DNA of 64,000 nucleotides from Polytrichum commune (lineage: Eukaryota > Streptophyta > Polytrichopsida > Polytrichales > Polytrichaceae), in the NCBI GenBank assembly GCA_950295325.1, contig OX485808.1:23706527-23770526 (forward strand), written 5' to 3'. The notes beneath the pieces are model-generated. The model made no database searches. It saw only the letters and a program-made list of their open reading frames with translations, and had not been told where the DNA came from. This document shows, piece after piece, positions 47,878-59,945 of this stretch (its first letter is position 1; each line of letters begins with the position of its first letter). A program made the translations under genes and the position numbers.

Positions 47878-50800
47878 CTAAGAGTCAAGGTACTTCAATA
47901 AACCAGCCTGCAAAACTCGCTTCACTTCGTTGAAGCTAAAACTAGCTGCATGAATGAACGTGTTTGAATCTGAGTCCAAACCACACACTACTGTAAACAA
48001 ATAATATAAATGCTTGCAGTTGGCCCATTGACCCCTTTTCCAATTGCTTTAGTCGCCATCTCCTTAAAGTTAGGACAAGTGCATGCTGGCAGCTGCGAAA
48101 TCGTCAAGTAGTATTGCTGAACCTTTGGGGGCGTGCCGGAATCCAACGAGACGATGCATCCTAAGGCAGGGGCTGGAAGCATGCACAATTTGTGCACTTT
48201 GGCTTTCAGTGATAGGGCTGAGGCACAATTATTGGCGTGTTTTGTTGACGGGGCCTTCTTGTTGCACCTAATCAACTTCCCTGAACGCCGGGTGGGAAAC
48301 TCATCCGGATATGCAGGTGTTGTGTAGCTTGCTAAGTCCAAAGGTAACGGGTGGTCCTGAAAAATTCTAGAAGGTGTCATATCCTTCCACTGGGGCAGTC
48401 TAAAGCCTGCGTTTTCTAAAGCGAGGATCTCTTTGCAGGTTAAGTTGGTCCCCAACTTAACAGGCCATACATCCAGAACGTTCGGGACTGAGACCACCCA
48501 TCTCCTTTTTGTACCCTTCACACATCTCTCAATGTCGTCATTGCAGAAAAAGAAGTCTTGAGGGTCCAATCTCTTCTTCCGAAAGTTATCCATGAGGCCT
48601 GAGTAGGTAGGTGCAACGGTGCTCTTCCCGTCTTGTACAATCCGAGCGACGCACTTCTTCTTAGTAATTGCTTGTAAAGCAAAGCAAACCTTCGCAGATG
48701 TCTTAGGCAGCCGTGCGATGTGCCACTGGGCAGGGTTGTATAATGTCTCCTCAATCGCGGTGACGTGGTGTCGATCCACCTGTTGCAGAGCGTCGTGTGT
48801 TGGAAGTTGCGGCTGCTCTTCATCTGCAGTTGTGGGAGTTGTGGGAGAATCTGGAATTGTTGGAGAATATGGAATTGTCACAGGAGTAGGAGAATCGTTA
48901 AGTCGGGCAGATCTGGTTTGGACGCGTGGTCGGGATACACTGATTTTGTCTGGCCTATGAGATTCACGTTCATCACCGAAAGCAGTGTCTGGTTTACGCT
49001 TCAAAGAAACAAATACCTCTTCCCCTTCGAGGTGGGGAGTCCTTGTGCACCAATCCTCACCACCATGCATCTTCAGAATGGCCTCATGCAGCGGTTTCGA
49101 TATTCCTGTTTTTGCGGCAGACCTTTGAGCACGCCTCAGCTTCAATTCCTCCTTCGACGGTCCAGTTCCAGGGTTGTCTCCCTTCAAGAACTGGGAATAT
49201 GCTGAGCATTGCATGAAAGCACGCACGAAATCATCGACTGTTGCCACATAAAGATCGCTGCCTCGATCGCCGGATTGCTGCTTCCACTTGTTATGGATAG
49301 ATTCAGCCAAGTTACAGGATGGCATTTCCGCTAGTTCAGCTTCACTTAGATTCTGCAATGCCCATAGACTCTGAATTAGACTAATGGCGAAATCATTGTA
49401 GTTGAACTATAAAGAGTGAAATATACAGGCAAGGGGATGGGAAGTATAGACTTACCAACTCCATAAATCCACCCCATTGGCGGTAACAGAAATGCCAGAA
49501 GGCCAGCCAGAGCTCCAGTCGGGGTAGAGCTTGTTCAGTTGCTGCACCGGATGACATCCACCATGCCCAAATTGCCAGAAACTTTGTCTCTGCCTCTGCC
49601 ATCGATTTCGCATTCTTGTATTGATGGCATAGTACTCGATGCTGGTATTGCAGGTCTTGACGGATATCGGCCTTGGTATGTTTCTCCAAGGACTTCGTCC
49701 AATGGAAAAGACAAGTCCTCTCTTTGTCCACCATCTTCTCAGACGCATCTCCACTTCCGTATATGATTCGAACAACATTCCAGTTCGCTTGGGCACTGTC
49801 GGCCATGAAACCTTTAAAATTAACTTTGTCCACTCCATGTTGAGCCATGAGAGCGTTCAGGTTCTTCCATACCACTGACTGGGCTGCAACATCTTCAGAT
49901 TGCATGTCGCATACTGCGATGGTCATGACACGGCAGTATGTGGAATCGTACACATGACAAGCCATTGTCGTCCACGACCTGACCCGTTTGACATGGTCAA
50001 ACATTATCCAGGAGTTCTCAAAGTCACCACCGGGTTGCATTCGTTTGACCAGGTCGACTCCGCTGCCCGGTCCAACTTCAGACATCTTGAACACAAAGAC
50101 CTTGTCCATGTCCGCTCCTTGCCCTGGAAACCTATTCTGCTGCACGAACCTCCAATTGCTAGCACCCCGTAACTTGGTAATACTGTCCATGACTCCAAAG
50201 CGACGTATAGTCCTGAACGTGTTGACTGCGTTACGAATGTTGGGCGAGGTGAGGTGCTTACACCGATCGAAAATACCTTGCAGCTCGTCCAGCTCCAAGA
50301 TCTTCTGTGGGTCACCTTCTTTAGCAAGGAGGAATGGGCCCAGAACTTCCTTTGCAGTTTCAAGCACAATAGCAGAGCGAGTGGCGGAGGGGGTGCGTTC
50401 GACTTGATCCCCAATCAAGTTGTCTGCCAAATCGATGAAGTCCCGATGATCACTAGACTTGACAGGATGGTCGTGAGATCCCAAGTGCACACAAGCCCTT
50501 GTCATGTGAGGTGTTCCAGTAACATAGTAGATCTTGGCAGTGCAGAGAGCAACACAGGTGGGAGGGACATTACAGGATTTGCAAACAACTGTCGACCCAG
50601 CGGGAGGCTTGGACCCTACTTCAAACAATTTCTCAGATAATCCTTCCCACTCTGTTTCATTCACGCTAAAAGTCCTGTGGTCTCGCTGAAGATACTCACA
50701 GGCAGGATTGTCGCAACGGAGGTGGCCCAAACAAGAAGATGTACGAAACAAAAACTTGAGATCATTCTGAATATTGGATGTAATCGTGCGAGACCAAGCA

Positions 50801-51546
50801 TGGCCATCTTACCTTCTATCCATTCCACGAAGCTGCTTGGCCTTTGTATTCAGCCCATGGTCACCTAAAGGTGGAAATTCGAAGATAATGTCACCATCGT
50901 AACGAGGGGGAAGGTAATCAACCTGCTGGAGTCTGATCGCATCAAAGTTAATTCGAGACAACACGCTTTTGGACCGCTTATGAGCTCCAAGGCGCATCAA
51001 TGAATGAACGATACTGAGAGGATGACTTGCGACAACCTTGGCCTGACCAGAATGACGAGAGGGACTAACAGGAGGAGTTGTTTCCTTGCGAACTGCTTCT
51101 GGAGTCAGCGAAGGTTGGACTGGACTCTCTGATTTTAGGACTTCAACATCGCCGTCGGAATCATCACTCAACTCATAAATTGTCTGTAGACCGGGCTTAA
51201 TTTTGACCTTAGACAGCACAGGTATCTCAACGCTAACAGTGGACGACTCCCTAGGTGTTAGGAGTTCAGTCGAACACTCTAACATAGAATCTGAGACTCC
51301 ATATACACGATATTTTCCAGGCTTCAGCAACCAGAACGCACCGACGTCATTCTCAACTCTAGTCTGACGAATTGCATGTGAAACCAGACCGGTATGATCG
51401 TCAAAAACCTCTTCTTCGACAAAGACAGTGACCTCACGATACTGAAACCTCAAACTTAATGTTGTAGAAGTGACTATAGCATGACCGTTTTCACCTAATG
51501 GAAAGAGGACAGAAACAGAAGGAGGATCAGCACGAAGCAGGGCCAT
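47878..51546 (-). pseudogene. MULE-like transposase with SWIM-type zinc finger, one nonsense codon and one frameshift
   Basis: The proposed start ATG at 51544-51546 (MALLRADPPS) opens a long frame. TAA at 50809-50811 interrupts it between GMDRR and DGHAWSRTITSN. The same frame then runs to a GTAAGT donor at 49455. An intron of 103 bp (49353-49455) ends in TTGCAG, and exon 2 starts NLSEAELAEMPSCNLAESIH. The catalytic-like region holds FDHVKRVRSW, ACHVYDSTY, FMADSAQANW and CLFHWTKSL, consistent with a DDE fold with a C/H insert. The C-terminal SWIM begins CTCPNF. Its last ligands (WANCKHLY) lie in another frame after a shift near 48030, and that frame ends with TAG at 47878-47880. TIRs and target duplication were not found. 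Superfamily assignment is motif-based. Confidence 0.6.
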
Positions 51547-52670
51547 AGTATTCCACAGAACTCTGACCAAAACAAGTACAATGACCATTGAAATGGCGAC
51601 AATATATACCAGGAGAGCAATTACAGAGCCAACTGGCAATATATGAACTAGTCATGCAGATTAAGCTGAAAGAAGGCTGAAAAACCAATTTTGGACGTAA
51701 GTCCGAGACAGGTAAGAAACCGAATAGTATAATCCAATAACATGCATACATTCTAAACATTGATGAATAAAATATATATTGGCAAATAAGGTCATAAGAA
51801 TGACGGCCGCCAAGAATAATGTGTAGAGCATGATATAAGCTCGGTAATAATATTAGAATGCTAAATTGAGATTAATGACGAAGACGCTTATGGGGCCCTT
51901 TGCCATTTTTGTCACCGGCATGTTTATGGCAATGGTCAATCCCTAAACTATGAACTGCAGTGCATCCTGCGTAACCGAGTCCCTGACCTTGAGGACGTGG
52001 GGCACTCCTTAATAGAGATCTAGAGTAAGTGCCCGGTTTAATAACCCCTACTCTAGAATAGGCATGAGTCTGTCAAGGAGACTTGTCCTCTATCAGCGTT
52101 GCAACATCCGTCTGCAAAGATGGAGTCCGGGGATGTGGACTCTGAACTGCGATCGCTGGAGTAACTGAGCAGTCAGGGTGGTTTAGTATCTTCATGTTGT
52201 TGCCGTCTACAAAACCGGGGAACGACGACGTCGTGTGGATTTGTGATGAACTAGGAACACCTAAAGGAGCAAGGCTCGGGAGTCTTGAGTCAGTACCCAT
52301 TGGAGAAGAATATGATGAAACGAGATGAAAGAATGGGTACAAGCAATCTCGTATTATATACACCCAATGTAGGCACCAATGCCTGTATATATGATATCTT
52401 GTAGATCAATTAATAGTCAATATTTATTTAGGTAAATGCTGGGCAACCTGTAACATGTAAGAATAGAATGGACTTGAATAATTGTGAATCATTTATGAAC
52501 ACCAAATATCTGACATGGCAGGATTCGATTAGGTATAATAGGTTATAGCGCCGAGTGATAATTCAAGAATTAGAAGATTAATTATCTATATCCAATGTGA
52601 ACAAAATGGCGAATATATGTTAATTATGACAGAGTTGACAATGATATATAAGATCTCTTTGCATCAATAA
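51547..52670. other. Upstream region of the MULE-like gene with a possible minus-strand exon
   Basis: A minus-strand frame from ATG 52281-52283 (MGTDSRLPSLAPLGVPSSS) to 52073 has coding-like composition and might be a 5' exon of the MULE-like gene or of another minus-strand gene. The rest is AT-rich with no clear signal. Confidence 0.3.
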
Positions 52671-53833
52671 TGATAGAGATGAATACTAGGTCGAGAGCGA
52701 GAGCAGATCAAGAAGTTAGGAGGAACATTGAAAAGCAGAGGCGTATTGAGAGAAGGCAAAGGTTAGAATCAAGGGAGAGGATTGGAACGCCGTATAACTT
52801 GCGGACAACAATGGGTAGGTGAGGAGTTAAATCTTCTAGGGCCACAGCTAGAGGATCTGAAGGGGAAAAACCATTTGATGTTTCAGCGGTAGATCCAATA
52901 GTTTTATTTCCTGTATCGGAGGAAGAAAACCAAGTTGACAAAGGGGGAAGTGAGGTGATGTTTATGTGCTATCATAATTATATTTCTTTAAGTGCAATGA
53001 TATAATTAACTTTGTGGACAGTAAGTTACAACATTTGAGACCCAAAATATTCCATTGCCCTGTGGGCAATATTATCGGCTCACATTTGTTGTTGAATCTG
53101 GAATATGACTTCGACTTGGCTTTGACATTTGGAACAGGGCATGACCCAGACAAAGGAACAACCTGGTGCAGCCTCGACTACCTCAACATCGGATCATACT
53201 GAGCAGCAGGTCTGCAAAGATTGTTTCAATTGCTGAATTTGAGGGTTTTTGGTATAGGTTAAGGTTTCACTTTCAATGATAACACTTTATGTGGAGTACA
53301 GCATACCTACTAAGCACAGGGCATATTTATTGAACAGAGCCTTGCCAAATTCGATGAGGACGCTGATGTAGTTGATTTATGCAAAGCCAGCATGGACAAC
53401 AACGAGCATCAATTTGGGGAAGAGGTACGATGTCAAACCATAAACCAAAATTTGCCGTCTTTCTCGAATGTGGTTGAATGGTGTAGACTCGTATAAGGGC
53501 AAAGATGAATTTTGGCTTATGGGTTTGATTTGGTATGTGCTGAGTTCAACATTGCAGCTTGTTTAGGGGCATTCGGGTCCGAACCCAGTCTGCAAACATT
53601 ACAGTTTGATAGGGTTAGTCGGGGATGTGGATACCCATTTTACTGACAGAGCTCGACGCTTACTGGTAGTAGGGTAACAACCGGGGAGGTAGAAAACGCC
53701 GCTTCTAGCATGGATTCTGACTTAGAGGCATTCAATCATAATCCTACACATGGTAGCTTCGCGACACTGGCTTTTCAACCAAGCGCAATGACTAATTACG
53801 TGAATCAACGGTTACTCTCGTACCTTAGTTGAA
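52671..53833 (+). pseudogene. Possible 5' exons of the ParB-methyltransferase gene
   Basis: A start near 52680 gives MNTRSRARADQEVRRNIEKQ, a basic helical N-terminus, to a TGA at 52820-52822. The frame then continues GVKSSRATARGSEGEKP to about 52955. Further exon-like pieces with AG/GT borders are TQTKEQPGAASTTSTSDHT (to 53211), LAKFDEDADVVDLCKAS (to 53424) and a 53650-53832 frame with LAFQPSAMTNYVNQRLLSY. Assignment to the downstream gene rests on strand, spacing and a serine/threonine/acidic linker-like character. It is uncertain, because a minus-strand exon-like frame (53887-54072) also lies here. Confidence 0.35.
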
Positions 53834-53879
53834 TTACTATTGCGGCACCGCGCATCAGTAGGGTAAAACTAACCTGTCA

Positions 53880-53886
<7 letters not shown>

Positions 53887-53910
<24 letters not shown>

Positions 53911-53950
53911 ATTGGTGGGGAACAATCCAACACTTGGTGAATTCTGCTCG

Positions 53951-53985
<35 letters not shown>

Positions 53986-54072
53986 CGTTGCTATGAACGT
54001 TTGGTCGCCGCTTGCCGTCTGTGTGGCAGGCTCGATGTCTGTCTCTTTCAAGTTAGGTTGATAGAGTACTTC
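53887..54072 (-). other. Isolated exon-like frame on the minus strand
   Basis: Opens after a polypyrimidine-CAG acceptor on the minus strand and reads REVLYQPNLKETDIEPATQ to ERELGLDRR before a GTGACA donor-like site. Composition looks coding. No partner exons are certain; the MULE-like gene lies downstream on the same strand. Confidence 0.3.
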
Positions 54073-54229
54073 TCTCTGTAAAGAAATAGAGTAGGGTCTT
54101 GGCTTCAACCTGCCAATTTTGAGTCTTGTCTGAAACGCGGATTGGAGACGCAGAGGAGGTTGGGCCGGCAGAGTCGGTTGTGGGATTCTCTACAGTCTAA
54201 ACTATGTTGGAACAGGTGAGTTTGGGGGG

Positions 54230-54795
54230 GGACCATCAATTGTTTGACTTTCAGTTTGATATCCATCTTGTTTCAGGTTGTATGATTGATAGGCTTCTAA
54301 TTAGGGGGGGGGGTTAAAGTGAGTGTTTTTGGTTTTATTTCTAAGTTCTTTCATCAAGCTTGAAGCTTTCATTATGTACATTAGGGCCCGAGCATCATTT
54401 TTTTGCCTTTCAGTTTGATATCAGTCTTGTTTCAGGTTGTAGGATTGATAGGCTTCTGATTAGGGGGGATTTAAAGTGAGTACTTTTGGTTTTATTTCTA
54501 AGTTCTTTCATCAAGCTTGAAGCCTTCATTATGTACATTCGGGCCCGAGCATCATTTTTTTGCCTTTCAGTTTTATATCAGTCTTGTTTCAGGTTGTAGG
54601 ATTGATAGGCTTCTGATTAGGGGGGGCGTTTAAAGTGGGTGCTTTTGGTTTTATTTCTAAGTTCTTTCATCAAGCTTGAAGCCTTCATTATGTATATTAG
54701 GGCCCGAGCATCATTTTTTTGCCTTTCAGTTTGATATCAGTCTTGTTTCAGGTTGTAGGATTGAAAGGTTTCTGATTTAGGGGGGGTTTAGGGTG
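54230..54795. repeat. Tandem array A, period about 158 bp, about 3.6 copies
   Basis: AGCATCATTTTTTTGCCTTT recurs near 54391, 54548 and 54708. Each unit includes TTGATAGGCTTCTGATTAGG and a run of 6-10 G followed by TTAAAGTGAG. Lies in the 5' intron region of the ParB-methyltransferase gene. Confidence 0.85.
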
Positions 54796-54805
54796 AGTGT
54801 TTTTG

Positions 54806-55475
54806 GCATCACTTTGATAGGCCACATCTCCTAGTCATTTCTTTCAGTTGTTTTGAGACTTTGTGACCTTTTAGGTGCTCATGTTAGCTTTCTAGGGATG
54901 TATGGATCTCTCCATTTGAAGTTTTCAAGTAGAAGTTATGGACATTTGAACGCAGGGTGGTCATGCTGGAATGGTATGCCGTTGACGGCATCACTTTGAG
55001 AGGCCACATCTTCTAGTCATTTCTATCCCTTGCTTTGAGACTTTGTGACCTTTTAGTTGCTGATGTTAGCTTTCTAGGGATGTATGTATCTCCTCATTTG
55101 AAGTTTTTAAATAGAAGTTATGGATATTTGAACGCAGGGTGGTCATGCTGGAATGGTATGCCGTTGACGGCATCACTTTGACAGGCCACATCTCGTAGTC
55201 ATTTCTTTCCCTTGCTTTAAGACTTTGTGACCTTTTAGTTGCTGATGTTAGCTTTCTAGGGATGTATGGATCTCCTCATTTGAAGTTTTCAAGTAAAAGT
55301 TATGGATAGTTGAACGCAGGGTGGTCATGCTGGAATGGTATTCCGTTAAGGGCATCACTTTGATAGGCCACATCTCCTAGTCATTTCTTTCCCTTGCTTT
55401 GAGACTTTGTGACTTTTTAGTTGCTGATTTAAGCTTTCTAGGGATGTATGGATCTTCTCATTTGAAGTTTTGAAA
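54806..55475. repeat. Tandem array B, period 182 bp, about 3.7 copies
   Basis: GCCACATCTCCTAGTCATTT-like starts at 54821, 55003, 55185 and 55367, a constant 182-bp period. Each unit holds GGAATGGTATGCCGTTGACG, a short palindrome-like block. It directly follows array A. Confidence 0.9.
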
Positions 55476-57904
55476 TATCCATTTGAACTTTATAATACCA
55501 TTCATTTTCAAATATTGGGTCTGCTGTGCATTATAAATTTGGTGTTGTTTGGGTAAAGTTGTAACTTTTTGCATTAAGTTGGGAGCTTTCACTAACTTTC
55601 TAGTACCTTTAATTCTTAAACATTGCTTCTGGTGGAACTTGAATCGGTTGTAGTGACACTTGATGCAATATTTGGGTGACTTGAAGATAGTTATTGAGTC
55701 TTTAGCCACTCTGCTTGAACAGGAGGCAGCAACAGCTTGTCCACGTGATTCACCAGTTCAACCTTCGGTTGTCGCTATTGCGGACACAGATATGGAGGAC
55801 GATGGAGGAGAGGACTAGGATGAATCCCACAACGACGATGAGTCGTTTGGAGATGACGAGGACGAGATTCGAACCAGGCAGAAATTAAACTCCGTTGCCA
55901 CCATTTCCAGCCTGAGATTCCAGCCAATTTCAGTTTCACGATTTTCGATTCCACTTTGCAGGTTGGTTGCCATGCCTTTGGTGAGGCCGACCCTCCAGAG
56001 TGATCTCAATAAGCTTGAACAAGAGTTTGTTCATGGCTATCGTGACGGGGTTGCAGTGTTCTACGTTACATTGACTGATGAACATGGAAGTACTCAGGAG
56101 GTTACATCTGTGGTGAAGGAAAATTGGGGATCCATCTGGAATGCGCAAAATGAGGAATTCAACAGGTATCTCCTATCGGTACCTGAACTTTCACATATGA
56201 AGAATCTTATGTTTTTTGTCTGTGATGGTAATCACAGACGCCAAGCATGGCTCAACCATATTGACCGCCTTCATAAGAATGATCTTTCCTGGCATTTTAG
56301 AGTGGACTCCATTCTCCTCAACACGAAGGACAAAATCGGCTTGGTTATGCAAGTGATGCACACGATCAACAAGTAAGTGTGATTTTCAGCGTTTTAATTA
56401 TCTTTAAGGTTGTTCCTGAATTCGAAACATTTTCATGTATGTATTGTTGTGTTTCAGGCACACCGAGGACTCCCATGTCAGAACGAACATTGTCCATACG
56501 CTATTCAGAGTTAGAAAATATGGACAAATGGATATTGAGAAACTGAAGGACGTGTTGTCACCAGCAGACTTCATGCGTTGTAAGCGTGACCAAAAGAAAA
56601 CATGGTACACCTTACCTTTGAATGTTTTCACCTCCTTCATCTTTCAGGTGAGTGCACTTGTTCCTTTTGATTTAAAGTAATGTGCTTCACTCATTTTGAT
56701 TAAATGTGTAGTTCGTTGAGAGTACTGAAGTTCTTTGTTTAAGGATTCTTCGTAACAAGAGTGTGGATTATTCGCAGCACGAACTAACTTGTGGATAATT
56801 GGCAGCATGAAATAAGCATAGCTTCTGACAAAGGTGTCCGCCAGCTTGTTGAGGAGTCTGATGTGGTTGTATCTCCTGCTCAAAAAGCGGCCGCGATGAA
56901 ATCCGTAGTGGACAAACGATGTATTTCATTGCGTCAGAAGATGAGAAAACTGGTCGCGGTTGCAAATCCAGACCTCAGTGATGGTTGGTTTGATGAGGTA
57001 AGTTCCATTCCTTGAATCCAGTGTTTTATCAGGTTGATCATTCTGAATTTGATTTCAAGATACCTGCTTTGTCCATTTTTAATGAGGACGTTTGTAATTG
57101 GATAGATTGAGCGGCATTATGCCAATAATTCAATATCTTCAGAGCTCAACTTGGAAAAACTTCAACTAATTGCTACATAAACGCCTCTGCCGCAACTCGA
57201 GAGGCAAGAAGAGTTCCTGCGAAGCCCGTTACCGAAGAAAAGCTTTCAATTTTCCTAACAAAGGCATGCTGGTGGGCTGGGGTATGAATATCTTTAAACT
57301 TCAGTATTTTCCAACACAGTTTGCAATGTTGAAATTGAAGTTAGAGAACTTGGAAAATTTAGGAAATAATACCCACACACTTTGGGTTGTACTATGGGCT
57401 CCTTGGAGCTATAAGGGTTAAGTGTTTTCCAATTTATATAGCATTGCCTTTATGGACACACCATTTCATAGATGGGTGAAATGGTATTCAAAGCTTCTTC
57501 CGAACATCACTACCTTTGCCGCAAGCTTGACCAGTTGACCTCCAATGCTTGCTTTGGATTATGAAAGGCCTAGTTTGTGCCCTATTGAACCTATACACTA
57601 AGTGCAACCTCAACACATATGGAAACTAGCAATATGGAAACTAGATAATTAATGTGGATGTATCAAAGTATACCTTAGATAACTAGATATTAATTAACTG
57701 AAATTAGATAGAGCTATCTAGAACTTAAGTTAACTTCCACTCTTGAAATAAGGCATGGGGGGAGCTATATATGAGGAGAGGTTATATTCAGCCTTACATG
57801 TGTAGACCTTGATCTTAAGTCCATTTGAATATGTTGGTGTAAATTTTGTGGTGCATATCATTGGGCATTGAGGTCATGCATTGAGCAAGTTGTGTGGTAT
57901 TTCA

Positions 57905-58495
57905 TGTGGATTTAGTTCAACTATGCAGGCACTCTAAGGAGCATTCTGGTCCGAGACCACTATTTTGGAATTCGAGGTTGATAGGAATTAAGGGCAGGTT
58001 AGGGGGGGGTTAAATGATTTTGGTTTATATTTTGATTTCATGTGGGTTTAGTTCAACTATGAAGGCACTCTAGTGAGCATTCTGGTTCGAGACCACTATT
58101 TTGGAATTTCAGGTTGATAGGAAATAAGGGGATGTTAGGGGGGGGGGTTAATGATTTTGGCTTATATTATGATTTCATGTGGGTTTAGTTCAACTATGAA
58201 GGCACTCTAAGGAGCATTATGGTCCGAGACCACTATTTTGGAATTCGAGGTTGATAGGAATTAAGGGTAGGTTAGGGGGGGGGGGTTAAATGATTTTGGA
58301 ATATATATTTTGATTTCATGTGGGTTTAGTTCAACTATCCAGGCACTCTAGGGAGCATTCTGGTCCGATACCACTATTTTGGAATTCGAGGTTGATAGGA
58401 ATTAAGGGGAGGGTAGGGGGGGTTTAAATGATTTCGGTTTATATTTTGATTTCATGTGGGTTTAGTTCAACTATGAAGGCACTCTAAGGAGCATT
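57905..58495. repeat. Intronic tandem array C, period about 137 bp, about 4.3 copies
   Basis: GGCACTCTA starts recur at 57928, 58064, 58201, 58342 and 58479. Units contain CACTATTTTGGAATTCGAGG, TTGATAGGAATTAAGGG and a run of 6-10 G before TTAAATGATTTTGG. It fills the intron between exons 57106-57281 and 58517-58752 of the ParB-methyltransferase gene. Confidence 0.9.
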
Positions 58496-58970
58496 GTGTA
58501 ATTTGTTTACTTTCAGATTTCCGATAATGCGACAACTATGTTTGAGGACATAGTTCAACAGGATCGCATCCCCATCGACATGTCTGTGCCTTCCGAGCCT
58601 CTAGCTTTGGCTGCATATATTGAGGAATGCAGGATCGCGCTTTGGGACAATGCATTTGTCTCGGTGTTTCGCGGTCACGACTGCTTTAAGAAAATTGATG
58701 ATTTCCAGGGATACAAGGGAACGGACCTTGTTGTGAGAAGAGTCCTCTTCAGGTGTTTGCTCTGTTTGCCTTTCATGCTTTGATTTCATACTTCTATTTC
58801 CCGCTTTATAAATTCCAAATGTTTCATGTTCTTATGGCCATCATTATTTTCCAGGTTCTTCAAGTTTGAGCTCCTTCCAAAGAAAGTGATTCTCAAAGAG
58901 GACTTGCCGCTCTTCTTGAGTACTTGGTTGAACCGGTCCAACGCTGCATGCATGTTCACAGCTGCCCAGC

Positions 58971-59945
58971 TGTCGCAACCCTTGCTAGCCCCCCCTTGAC
59001 CATCTTGCCAATTTTCAATTCTAGCAAAGGTTACGAGTGGCTAACCCTTCGCATACCGCCATGCTAATGGTTAGCTCCTCTAACCCCGGACCAATAGTTC
59101 ATAGGAGGGAACCAACCCTCCTACTTTGCTTTCGGGACTCACCCCTTAATCGGTAACCCATTTCCCCAATGTGGACTTCCATCCATGGAAGTCCAATCCT
59201 ATGTTGATCATCGCGTTGCCGGAGCAACACTACAACAACCTGAACCATACTAGGCAACTATGGCCTCACAATAGGCCAAAGCCCATGGAGGCCTTGCCGT
59301 TCGGCCTCGGGTGGGTGAGGCCACACCACCTCACCCATATAAGCCTCTAGGACTTCACGCGGGGCCCCTACCCCACCGTCAACCAACCTCTTGTCTCTCC
59401 ACCAAGAGTTGGGGCCAAGTGGACACTTTCCCTTAGCCGCTGGGCCTAGAAGCCCCCATCAGCTTCAGACCATCATAACTTCCTTGTATGATGTCTGATT
59501 CCAGCAACCAACCACTCCATCCTCATCTACGCTTCACGTAGATGCGGATGGACTCCTCATTTTCCCCATTCGGGCAAGTCTTGAGGAAGTTATGCCTGTT
59601 TGAACCTTGGCAGTCCCGGGAATCACTCCCAGGCACTGCTGTACCAGGGCGCTGTCCCGGGACAACGCCCCACTCAAATGGCCATAACTCCTACCTCACA
59701 CCTCCGATTGAGGTGTTCTTGAGCTTTCTAGAATCACCACGCCATGAGCTACGCATAGCTCATGGCCTTACCCTTGTGCCTCCTAGTCTTCGTGGGTGGG
59801 AGGCGTTCCCAACGCCCGGGGCCCTCACCCACACTAGGATCACTTGGGCCCTCTCACCAACGGCGCCACAAGTCCCGGGTGTCACTCCGGGGTCCCCCTT
59901 GTGCCCATGGTGTTTCGGGCACTCCTCATGGAGAGGTGCGCGACA
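58971..59945. mobile_element. Solo LTR, 975 bp, with 5-bp target duplication
   Basis: Begins TGTCGCAACC and ends GTGCGCGACA, so TGTCGC and GCGACA form the short inverted LTR ends. CCAGC lies directly before (58966-58970) and after (59946-59950). A TATA box, CATATAAG, lies at 59337-59344. The sequence is GC-richer than its surroundings and holds several short palindromes (for example CATGAGCTACGCATAGCTCATG near 59742). There is no internal retrotransposon sequence. It sits inside a coding exon. The long open frame starting at 59542 inside it is chance GC-rich openness. Confidence 0.9.

Noticed and set aside
50809-51546. Separate small gene upstream of the MULE-like transposase
   Set aside because: Its frame continues across a single TAA codon directly into the transposase with conserved-looking sequence (GMDRR, then DGHAW), so it is the N-terminus of the same protein.
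51547-51639. Hydrophobic N-terminal extension suggesting a membrane anchor on the MULE-like protein
   Set aside because: The extension begins at TTG with no ATG. An in-frame ATG at 51544-51546 gives a soluble start consistent with a transposase.
52708-52941. Minus-strand frame opposite the possible 5' exon of the ParB-methyltransferase gene
   Set aside because: The plus-strand reading has a start codon and charged helical content. The minus-strand peptide shows no domain or splice support.
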